The notes below the pieces were generated by a model, which saw nothing but the letters and a program-made list of their open reading frames with translations, made no database searches and was not told the DNA's origin. Both the position numbers and the translations under genes were made by a program. This document shows, one piece after another, positions 12,105 to 22,100 of a stretch of DNA of 64,000 nucleotides. Position 1 is the first letter of the stretch, and every line of letters begins with the position of its first letter. Origin of the DNA: Ixodes scapularis (Eukaryota; Arthropoda; Arachnida; Ixodida; Ixodidae); contig NW_024609884.1 in assembly GCF_016920785.2 (NCBI RefSeq), positions 30,300,080 through 30,364,079 of the forward strand, read 5' to 3'.

Positions 12105-13744
12105 TGCATTCTGTAGCCGCCTATTGATATCTTTGGAAACTTGTCGCTGCTGGGGCCCTAACCTCGTCAAGCACAAAGTTGAAGCAGAAAGTTCGCGGGG
12201 CGCGCTGATTGGACGTCGGCGATAAAAGCGCGAAGTCATTGTCGTGATAAGCCAATCGGTGCGCTCCGTCAACTTCGGCCCCAAATTTGTGTTCGACGAG
12301 TTGAGAGGCCCTGGTATCAGAGATTTTATATCAGTTTGTGACTTACTGACGTTGCCTCGTAAATGCTTGGTGTTAGTGTAATACGTTTATGGGGATTCTG
12401 AAAGGGCCTATGCGGAGGGTAACTCGTCGGCCTGTATGTCTATTTTCATTAATTAAAAAAGTTAATGAACAGACTTTACTGAATCAGTTAACTGACAATT
12501 ACGATTAGCCGCCCATATAATCTACCCCTGTCCGTATATAAGTCACCTGCACAAACCGCATGCGTGTAGCTTTCATAACTTTTTTTTTAAACAAACCTGT
12601 AAAGCTCAGTAAAAGAAAAGCAAAAAAATAAAAATAATTTTGTATATGCTGACGAAATGCTCATTCCATGATTTTATGTACCGTAATAAATACTTTATGC
12701 TAAGAGCATAGCCATGATTTAACTTTTAAGAGTGTGACACTCTACTTGTATTCGCCTCAAGAACCACAGTAAAAAAGATCGGCTCGGTTCCTCAAGGAAC
12801 GTTCCTATTTCTTAGATTATTATTTTATGAAGACGTACGCGTCTCAAACGCTCAAATCATCGTCTCTTCCTTCGAGAACCAAATGTTGTAAGGACTGCAC
12901 TCTAAGAAATGCCTGCACGTCTACTTACCTGCAAAACACTCAAACAGCAAATCTTTTTCGGGTCAATAGACGCGCAGGCATTTCTTAGAGTGTAGTTCTC
13001 TTACAGTGTACTTCACGCAGCGTATAAATATTGCGGAAAACTTCCTTTTTTCTTCATGTTACAACGAATATAACCTGTAGCTCGCATTGACATTTTAGGT
13101 GATTGACTTGACTTTGTGACAGTTTTTCGATTCATATAAGACAGGTGTGCTTGGATTAAACACAAGAAAAATTAACTGTATGCAAGCGCAGAATGTAACT
13201 GAAGAGGTTTTTGATAAAAAACGAGCTAGAGGTGAATTCTAGCGTGCCTTTTCCTGTGAATTTAAATATCACAAGCATTTAACCCAAACGCATTAACAAA
13301 CGCGAGAAAAACCGAAAAACCAACCGCCGGAAGTCCATCGTCATGACGCTCGCTGTGTTTTGCAGTTTTGATATATCGTCGACTAAACCAATCAAGCAAA
13401 AGCTCAGGATCGCGGCGCATTCACTGCGCGTGAATGGCTTAGTCGGAGCGAACCATCGAGGGCCTTATTAGCGGCGAGATGTTTCGGTGGCGCCCTCCTA
13501 TGGTTCCCCCTTGTGACGTCATTACCTTGCGAACAACAAGTTCGATGGTGTTTGTAAATAGCATGGTGGAAGCCTGAAATAATTGCGTTCTCAAAGCAAC
13601 ACTGCCAACACCGTCGAAATTAAAGTTCTTTCATTCCTCTTATTTCCGTCGATGGTATACCCTTTCCGACGTCATAGTCAGCTTTTGGGCCAATCGTGGA
13701 AGGCCGATTACAGCGACGCTTTCGGTCGCGCTCGTCGCCAATAG
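12105..13744. other. Non-coding stretch
   Basis: AT-rich sequence without supported exons, apart from a short deletion derivative of the CACTCT MITE at 12898-12992. A moderately CpG-containing part at 13370-13560 has no recognisable content. Confidence 0.45.
12898..12992. mobile_element. Deletion derivative of the CACTCT MITE
   Basis: A 95 bp element with both ends (CACTCTAAGAAATGCC and GCATTTCTTAGAGTG) but no central dyad. The flanks are TG on the left and TA on the right, so the target duplication is not perfect. Confidence 0.8.
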
Positions 13745-14645
13745 CGATAAACTGGCAGCTGAAAGCGACCCCCAATTGGCCGCCGCCATGTTCCACACTT
13801 TTGACCACTAGTCACGTGACCTTATTGTATATGTCTAGATTTTAACAAAGTACCGCGCACAAATAATTGCTTATTGATCTTTGATAACAGTACCGACGAG
13901 ATCAGTTATGTTCCGTTTCTTTTAAGTCCAAAATGTGCTTTTACGATAAAAACGCAGGCAGCTTTGCAATGGCTCCGCTAACGCCGTCAGCCGCGGTCAT
14001 GGAGAATAGAAGGGTAGGAGAGGGCATGACGTCGGCCGCGTAGCCTCCACAAGCCATGCTCCCTAGACGCCTCGCCTCTTTGTCATTTTCCTCCTTACTC
14101 TCGTCACTTACCATGCCAACGTGACCACATCACGTGACCGTAGCTAGCCTTGGTCTTGCTATGGGGTACTAGAATACACCACAGTCTAGCCTTCGATCTG
14201 ATAAAACCTACCGGACGGAGCGCGCGCCAGCCTGGAAGGAGTCCTTCTACAATCAACCATCCATCTCACACGTGACATGTCACGCGCACCAATCACCAGA
14301 CAGATCTGCGGTCACGCTGGGCACAAAATCGTTTAAACTTTTTATGACTAGGCTTCACCAATATTGCAACGTGCCCTCTCCTAGTACTTCTAACCTCCTT
14401 GGCCGCGGTGCTCTAGTTTGGGTTTTTATCGGAGCTAGACACTGATCTCTGGGGCTAACAGTATTCAAACAATAGTTAATCATGTTTTTTTTTGTTTTTT
14501 TTAAAGCGATCGCAATATAAATTTCGGCTCAGTTTTGCGTAAAAGCCTCAGGATTTGGTACGGTCACGTGTCTAGTGATCAAAATTCTACGACATGGCGG
14601 CACCTAAGTGGGGGTCACTTTTGCCGGTGAACGGATACCAGTTTA
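13745..14645. repeat. Large imperfect inverted repeat (arms ~75 bp, ~750 bp spacer)
   Basis: The sequence at 13745-13817, read on the - strand (GGTCACGTGACTAGTGGTC), matches 14567-14645 (ggtcacgtgtctagtgatc). Further words in common are ACATGGCGGC and GGGGGTC. It looks like the ends of a decayed DNA element. The spacer holds no supported gene. Confidence 0.6.
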
Positions 14646-14724
14646 TCGCTCCAGCCCCTCTATCTCGTTGGAGCGAACGCACGAAGTCGATGAGCGCCGT
14701 CACGATGCACTTTTGGCGTTGCTC

Positions 14725-14885
14725 TCGACCAACACACTGTTTCCAAACAAGCCCGCGTTTGCCCACTCTGGTTGTGGGCATTGCGCGTGCGCAGAGACCC
14801 GATTCGCGCAAGGCAAATCATCTGCGCATGCGCAGTACAGACAGCAGCGCCACCGCAGTGGTGTGGCGTCAGAGGGATGAGTTGG
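14725..14885. repeat. Dispersed repeat with 'aacaagccc…gtttgccca' core, copy 1
   Basis: Shares the ordered words acactgtttccaaacaagcc, gtttgcccac, ctgcgcatgcgcagt and agcgccaccgcag with 21108-21270, and parts of them with 23146-23222 and about 58940-59040. It is an unnamed interspersed repeat about 160 bp long and rich in CpG. Confidence 0.7.
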
Positions 14886-15004
14886 TCTTCCATGCGATCG
14901 TATATATAGTAGGATTCCTGTATAGGCTCCCTGTAGGAAGCTTATACAGGGACTCTAGTATATAGTAGTACAGCACACCGCAGCTCGGGGCACGCGTTGC
15001 ACGC

Positions 15005-15040
15005 GTTGTGCAGAGCGAACTGCAGTTCGCTCTGCACAAC
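15005..15040. other. Perfect 36 bp palindrome
   Basis: The sequence from GTTGTGCAGAGCGAACTG is followed directly by its exact reverse complement with no spacer. It could form a cruciform or hairpin or act as a symmetrical protein-binding site. It lies at the edge of a CpG-rich segment. Confidence 0.9.
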
Positions 15041-16238
15041 TCAGGATTATTCATATAGGTCGTCACTGACCAAATTGCCTATCTACAGCAGAGACACCAC
15101 AGGTGCCATCTTCAGGCGGGGTTATTCCGGCTGTCTAAACAGATTTGATATTTGCAATTTGCATAAGTTTTGGTACGAAAATGAACGACACATGGTCGAG
15201 AGAAATTCCAGCATATTTATAGGATTCGTCGTCGGCGTTTCTCGCGGGCCCATGCAGTTACGGCCTGGTCGACCTCTTGACCGCGTATTGCAAATCGTCC
15301 ATCCATCCCCGCAGAAATGACCTCTCGGACACCGGAACGAAAGAGCCGCGAGTCCCAAACATCTGGGTAACTGGGAAGCGCGGGTCTACGATAGGTCAGA
15401 GAAACGGCGTTGCAAATTGCAGGGTTGCATGCCGGATCACCTTCCTTCTCGGATCCGTTCCGGCTGAACGGCGCCGATCCGAGTTGTTTTGGGCCATAGC
15501 CGATGGGGAGAGTCGTGAGGCGACGTCTGCGTATACGCCGTGGTGGGATCGACGCCCTCGCGCTGCCGTCCCAGGCTGGTCGAACGACGGTCGTCGTCGT
15601 GGTAACCCTCGTCGCCTGGACGACACCCATCTGTTGTGGCCTGCCCGTATAGCAGGTATACCGACGATGACCTGTGCGACTCGCCTGGCTTCTTGGCGGC
15701 GCTATAACTTTTTATTACTCTATTTGTATGAAGCTTCAACGAAATCACGTTTCTGTTGGCATTTTGATCCTGGTTTGGAGCTTGGCGGGCGCGGCGACTT
15801 GGATTGGTCGGTAGGAGAGGCACTGAATAATGTCACGTCGTTAGAGTCGGAGTTCGTTAGGGTCTCTAGCCCGTTAAAAGCGCGGCGTTTGCTAATACGA
15901 ACTTAGAGCGTCGGCTTTACTGTATTTGGTTGCTGTGTATTCGGCGATGGCTGTATGACTTTCCCTTGAGGAATGGACGTTGCGTTCGGTGAGTATCATT
16001 GAGTTGTTTGGTCCGCTTCCTCTACAGGATGGCCGAACATATATAATACGTACATACTTCAGCACAGTTCCCTCAGAACCAAGCTACCTTCTATTTGCGA
16101 TCTTTTTGCTCTGAGTCAAGCCGAGGAGCCATCGACGGACAGTGAGCGTAATAATAATAATTGGGTAGTGTAGACATTTAGACTGCGTGTAGTTGGTCAG
16201 TCAAAGTTGCGACGAGTCACTCGCTGTAGATGAGAAAT
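15041..16238. other. CpG-rich segment without recognised gene
   Basis: CpG-rich to about 15970. The longest + strand frame (15277-15906, 209 codons) and its - strand counterparts show no domain, and they overlap each other heavily, as random open frames do in GC-rich DNA. The segment may be a promoter region or the remains of a repeat. TATA-like words occur near 16035-16050. Confidence 0.35.
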
Positions 16239-16460
16239 TTAGCCAGTGCAGTATACAACCGCTAGCGGGTACGTCTTTAACGTGCACCACGCAGTATACA
16301 GTGATACACGACCACACGCCGGTACGATGCTCATCCAGATCGAAACGGGCAGGGATGGGAATTGAGCCCAGGATCCCTGGGTTCTGCAGCGCGAGCTTTC
16401 GCTCCACGTGCTCCGAGCTGGTGTGCGCTTGCCCACTCGACCACCGATCCCCCGACAGTG
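16239..16460 (-). repeat. tRNA-derived SINE
   Basis: On the - strand, TGGTCGAGTGG fits a pol III A box and, about 65 bases later, GGCTCAATTCC fits a B box. The head is like the D-loop side of a Leu/Ser-type tRNA. The body ends with GGTGCACGTTAAAGAC, a word I associate with tick and other arthropod SINE tails such as the Ruka family. The anticodon arm is not a functional tRNA, so this is a SINE and not a tRNA gene. Confidence 0.7.
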
Positions 16461-16528
16461 AGCGTGTGAAACTCCATGCTCGTGTCCACGTTATACCGGC
16501 CTCGACATTCGTCAAGCTGCAGATCCCA

Positions 16529-16843
16529 CACTCTAAAAAAGCCCGTGCGTCTACTTTCCCGCGCAACACTCGGAGAGCCAATCACCGCAACTTACGGAGG
16601 CAGCTCAGCGAATGATGATGCCGAAACATATGTTTAGACCAAAAAAAAAACGCAGTCTGAGTTGTGACATTAAGCGATGCAAAACGTCACGCTTGCATTG
16701 CTTAATGTCACAACTCAGTCTGCGTTTTTTGGTCTAAACAGATGTTTCGGCATCGTCATTCGCTGAGCTGCCTCCGTAAGTTGCGCTGATTGGTTCTCCG
16801 AGTGTTGTGTGTGAAATTAGACGCACAGACTTTTTTTAGAGTG
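16529..16843. mobile_element. CACTCT foldback MITE, subfamily A
   Basis: A 315 bp full inverted repeat matching the copy at 6926-7237. The flanking dinucleotides are CA and TA, so the target duplication has mutated. The open frames through the arms, which give NHRNLRRQLSE-like peptides, are repeat-derived. Confidence 0.88.
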
Positions 16844-16863
16844 TAGGTGTTGTAGAATAGACT

Positions 16864-16887
16864 GGGGGGGGGGGGGGGGGGGGGGGG
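16864..16887. repeat. Poly-G tract
   Basis: 24 consecutive G immediately after the MITE. It may form a G-quadruplex, and its length is uncertain in any assembly. Confidence 0.95.
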
Positions 16888-16909
16888 TGACTGAGAGCCG
16901 CACTGGACG

Positions 16910-17060
16910 CATTTGCCATTGGCTCTCCCTCTTTGATTACGTTGACTTTTCTGCATAAACCATACAGCACCCTCATTCGCCGTGCGCCCTCCGTAGATTG
17001 CAGCAATTGGCTGCCCCGAGTGCATTGTGGGAGAGCACACGCTCCAGGTTTCTTAGAGCG
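16910..17060. repeat. Diverged arm of the CACTCT MITE family
   Basis: Words such as ctccgtagattgcagcaatt and ccaggtttcttagag align with the right arm of the subfamily B element. Dyad and left end are lost. Confidence 0.5.
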
Positions 17061-17579
17061 CAGCAACAGCTGAAACGTTTCTTCTGGGCCTCTTTTCTCA
17101 ACTTCATGTTTTATCCACCAAGTGCAGTGAATTTCTGAGGGGGTCACGAATCACTGTTTATCCTTTCCGAATGTTTAACTTTTCCTAATACGCTCTTTAT
17201 TTGATGTTGATGGCCTTCGTTGTCCTTTCATGCCTTCGTTGCTGAACGATGTCCACGGAACTCTGAAAGTAGTTCAGTCGTTTATTTGTGATCACTGCAT
17301 TCTTTGAAGTCGGAGAAAGAGATTCACCAGACACACCAATAAATTACTCATGCTATGGAAGGATTTTTGCTTTTGTATCAACTTTTCTTGTTAATTCTTC
17401 TTGCCTGAATTACTTATGGCCCATTTAAGTGGTTGGCTCATAACGACACTTAGCGAATAAGAAAGTCAATAGACACGCGTGTAATATGATGCGTGCTCGC
17501 TGGGCACCCCCATGGGGAAGGATGTTCTACAAGAATGTCAGTAAAGTTAGATGAGTCAACGAAAAAACAAACAAAAAAA
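17061..17579. other. Non-coding stretch
   Basis: AT-rich spacer between the repeats and the CpG island. I see nothing else in it. Confidence 0.5.
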
Positions 17580-19120
17580 AAACTTTTAAGCGTCCGATTG
17601 AACGGCAGGGGCCCGCAGCCAACCGAGGAGTTTTCGACGGGTCCGAAAGAAAAGGCATGCCCCGGTCGAACAGCTCGCTTCCGTCCGTAAAACGGTCGTA
17701 TGAAAGCGTCAGTCACTTGCGTGAACGAGCACGCGCTTCAAAGCATAGTACTTTCGGTTTCACGCATTCCCGTCCCTTCAGCTCTTTTCAGCGCGCACAC
17801 GAGACTTCGACAGAACGGCCCGTGGCGTCTTTGTCCGCCTCTCCGGTGCGTGATCGGGAATAAAACGAGTCAGAAGACGGGCAGCGAATAACAGGGCAGC
17901 CCGCTCCTCTCGGTGAGCCCAAATGGGCCCTCCCGCCGCTCCATCCAGCCGCGCTCGCGGCGATGCTTCACCTGAGCGCTCTCAGGACAGGTTTTTCAAC
18001 TCGGCTTCTGCCGTGTTCGACATACCGGACGTGACGTGCGCGCATCGACCGGAAACGCTACGGGGGTACGCGTCTGTTTTTTTGCGCGAACACACGCAGG
18101 TTTGTTTTTTCGCAGCGGCGGTGGGGTCGCGCGTATCCTCCCTGGCGTAAGAATCCTTTTCTTCCCACCTGGCTCGTTGATTGATCTTCGTTAGTCGAAC
18201 GTCAACGGCAGCATTTAACAGCGAGAACCACCGATCCCTGCGCGTCCCGCCGCAGCAGCCTCGCGATGGGTGAGTCGCGTTGTTTGGGTACTTTGGGAAG
18301 CGACGGCGACTGCCTGCCGCGCTCGGCTCAACAGGTAGGCACGAGCCGCTGGGGCTTCGCAACGGGCGCCGTTCTGGGCGGGGCATTATTTTTCTCCACG
18401 AGCGCTGGCACTTCGCGGGCTTCGTGCCAATCTTTAGGAATCTTGTGGCGGAGTTGTGCGCAAGCCGCCGGGGGTCGAGATGACGTGGTTACTTTTGTTG
18501 TGGACGTGTGCCTAGGAGATCCGCAAGTCGCGGAGGGAGGAGGGGTGGACGCCCCGCGGACGTTCGGGTGGTCGCTTTCATTGTCCGCGGGACGGGTGGG
18601 TCTGGGTTGGCGTTGGCTGCGTTGGCAGTGCCAGGCGGTGATAGTCGCGGTTTGTGGCGGGCGGTTGTGTATTACGTGTAGAAACTGCCGCGTGCCTCAT
18701 GTATTACGTGGTTTCGATCACGATGTTGGAGCGCAGGTCTCTTTTACTCGAACGACGATCTCGATTATGTTAGCTTAGGCTGAAAAATCACGCCATCAGA
18801 CAAGAAAACCGTGATTCTGGAATGTTGTTTAACGTCAGTGCAAGGTATGTAACGTACGGGGTGTCGTCGGCCTCTTTTGGGAGCGGACGCGCGCGCGCCA
18901 AGTTTGCTCGCGAGTTGGGGCGCTGGCTGGCTGAGCGAGGGAGGGAGGATCTGGGTGATGACCCAAAAATTAGCGTTAGCGTATCATGCACGCGCCTTCC
19001 AGGCGAGAGCGGGCCTGCAGACGACGTGTACCGCCTGGCTGGATGATGGCACAGACTTCCCCTGGCTGACGTGCCCTCTTCAGCTTTGCGTTCCTGTGTC
19101 GAGCAGTCGAGCAACAAGTG
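17580..19120 (+). promoter_or_regulatory. CpG island with likely main promoter of the MAGUK gene
   Basis: CpG density rises sharply over this interval and falls again after about 19120. It surrounds the candidate first exon, whose start codon is at 18266. There is no clear TATA box next to it, as expected for a CpG-type promoter. The transcription start cannot be placed from sequence alone. Open frames of 100-170 codons on both strands are not supported as genes. Confidence 0.5.
18266..18269 (+). CDS. vari: Exon 1: split start, ATGG then donor
   Basis: ATGG is followed directly by GTGAGT. The start has G at -3 and +4. The single leftover G joins the CT that opens exon 2 to make Ala, giving MAAFQHVRENIEDL. 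This aligns with the short N-terminus before the first L27 helix in MPP2/MPP6 (Met-Gln-Gln-Val type). The 5' UTR extends upstream for an unknown length. It is an inference from phase, context and CpG island, with no transcript evidence. Confidence 0.6.
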
Positions 19121-22100
19121 CGATTTGTACCACCCACATAAGAGCCCCGAAATAGCTAATATATCCCTAATCGGTTGGGAATCTACTAAAGTTCAATATC
19201 CGCCGGATGTGCAGAGAAATAATTGAAGCATCTGCAGTTTGAACGTGTTGCTGGAGCACAGAGGAAGTGACGGCAGTGGAGAGGATTGCATGTTGCTGCA
19301 GCCGGCTCGAAAGCGTTTTGCCTCGGCGTGGTTGTGGGATTTCACGCTTTGTTTTTGTCTTACTTCATGCTTGGCGCCAGATATTTTCTTTATGCCCTAA
19401 CTCGAGTCGGAAGGCGGATTGACGCAGTTCTAAATCGTGCTTCAGGTGCGTAATTTGTTTGAGAGGTGGTACATTTTCTGAAAAGGAATCGCTGGGACCG
19501 CGGTAAATGGCTGACACTGATTTCATAATTATTATTTTCTTTTCAAGTTAAAAGAGAGATTGAAGAATTCTCTTGTGATGTTTTTGTGGTGGTTGGGGAA
19601 CGTGGAGGGAAGCGAGATTGAGACGTAATGATGCAATTATGAGGCATAAAAATGTAGCGATCGGCTGGAAGTGGCTGCCGATTGTGTGTTTCTGTTGAGA
19701 GTAGGGTGTTGCAGAAGAATACAGAATTACAGAATAAAGATTTGCTGCGCCTACACGCCCTTGAGAAGAACGATGGGATGTGGCAAAGTGCCCCATTGTT
19801 TCAGTTGTAATTGTGTTGCTGTCTTTGTTTTCCGAGTTGCTATTTGTTGTTTGACCGTTGCTGACTATTTGTTAAACAGTTCGAAATGCATTACATAGTC
19901 TAATTTGAAGCCGAGACATTGTGACACTATAGTTTATTGGAAGGAACCTTGTCAGATAAAATCGCAACCTCGGTTTGTTTTCTAGCAGTTTCTGCACATT
20001 TTTGTGCTAAAAATTTCCTTTCATAACTACCAAGCATTTTCTAGAAGGTTTCATGACGTCTACAGAACTAAAATATCCTCCTTTCTTATGTTGGACGTTA
20101 ACTATGACTTGTTTTAATCATTATTTCTGTAGTTTGCTAGATCTTAGTACCAGCTGCAGAATAGAAACAGTGCAATGGAGTTTACCCTGACAGGTCACGT
20201 CATCTGGTGCATAACTTACGCAACGATGGGAAGTCCGGTTCCTCATTTGCGCCATTGAAGAAATGTATATTTTTGTTGGCATAGGGCACAACAGCAGAAA
20301 CATACGGCCACCTTTTTTTCTTTTTACAGTCTGCAATGAAATGTATTCTATGTCATCCGAACGTGTAAAACAGCGAAAGCAACAAGTGTGAGGTCCTTGC
20401 TTTCCGTACATGTGGGACCACGTGGTAACAATAATGTTTGGAGATAAAATGCTGGATTTTTTTTACCTATTTGATCTATTTCATTAGTTCTAGCGATTAC
20501 TGGTATTTGTGGCTGTGTTTTATTTAATGAGAAAACTAAAGCCCCGGCCGCACGCCATAAGGTGCGGCCCGTGGAAGAAATTAGTCAGGTGGTGGGTCCA
20601 TTTTTACCTTTAATTTAGGCGAGATACCAAAATATTGTTCTGACTCAGCTGTCTTTGTTTTCCGAGTTGCTATTTGTTGTTTGACCGTTGCTGACTATTT
20701 GTTAAACAGTTCGAAATGCATTACATAGTCTAATTTGAAGCCGAGACATTGTGACACTATAGTATGCATATTTATCTAAGTGTTGCGTGAAATACGCAGT
20801 TCAAGTACCGCCATACATCTAAACAACACTCCTGTTAAAAAAAACTGTCAGCCTTTACACTCTGGTGAAAAAGGAAGACCAGCGAAGCTGTACTATGGTG
20901 GGATTGAAGTATTTATAAATGTAAGGATTAAGGTGTGATTGGGTAATCGGTTATTTGAACGATTAAAGAATCAGACATATAGTATATATAATGATCCGGG
21001 GTTGTTATTTATTTCGTAACCACAGTGACCATGGCCTTGTGATCGCTGTGGTACACCGCCATAGGGTGTACGCTGATGGCAGGCACGTTCTTTGTGAAGA
21101 CGAGGTCTATAGACCGACACGCTGTTTACAAACAAGCCCACGTTTGCCCACACCAGGTGTGGGCGCAGCGCATGTGCAGAAACCGGATTCGCGTGAAGTG
21201 AAGCGTCTGCGCATGCGCAGTGCCATCGACAGCGCCACCGCAGCTGCGTGACGTCAGGGCCGCGTGTTGGTCTATACATGTCACTGTGGCAGACGTGTTG
21301 TCGCCAAGTATGACCCAGCCGAAGACGTCCATCACGAATGCTTCAATGTCTTTTGGGCGTCGCGGGGGGGGGGATATAAAATAAGCTAAAAATAAAACAA
21401 TCGTTTTGCAAATGTTCACCGAGAAAAAAAAATAATAATGTGAATAAAAGTAATCTTACCACAAACACATTTCCGAGTTGCCGCAAAATAAAACGTTCTG
21501 TGTACGTACAGAAACAAAAAAACTACTAAGGGCAGACATGACCTATACTCCGCGACAACTTTTCTTGGCAATGCAGTGGAAGCTACAGGCACGCGTTCCC
21601 TCTGCCATTTTGAGCGCTGAATAAAGCTGTGCACGGGCTCTCCTCTCTTTAGAAATGCCAAAAAAAGTTGACGCGGAGTATAGTGAGTGCTAATCACAAT
21701 GATTAGCACACAGAAACGGAAGTCAACCCGGTACCTTTTTGTGTGAGTGCTTTTTTGTGTCACAGTGCATTCAATTCATTATCCAGGATATGCCCGGAGC
21801 ATTATATCCACAATACCAAAAGAACAGCTGCGTTCTACCTGAGAAACCAGCTGCTATGTTTTTAATACGGGGACGTACGCAATCAAACAAGCCAGCGCCG
21901 CGTTTGGAAGTTAGCAACGAGGAAGGGGGCAGGAGAAGCAGACGACGCGCCGGCGACTTCCCATCGCTGCGTTTCTTAGCTGGTGGAGGCGCTGACTATC
22001 GTCCAATTGCGGCACCTTCTAGGCATGTGCTCTGGGGCTATGGCTAGATTGTTTTAACATGGTGTGAAGTGCTGGAGATTGCTGGGACTATTTGGGGATG

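Noticed and set aside
15277..15906. 209-codon + strand frame as a gene
   Set aside because: CpG-rich DNA with equally long frames on the other strand; no domain, no splice sites, no plausible composition.
16239..16460. Functional tRNA gene
   Set aside because: A-box and B-box words are present but no proper acceptor and anticodon stems; the body continues into a SINE tail.
19818..20763. Miniature LTR retrotransposon (terminal direct repeats)
   Set aside because: No TG…CA ends, no primer-binding site or polypurine tract seen, no target duplication.
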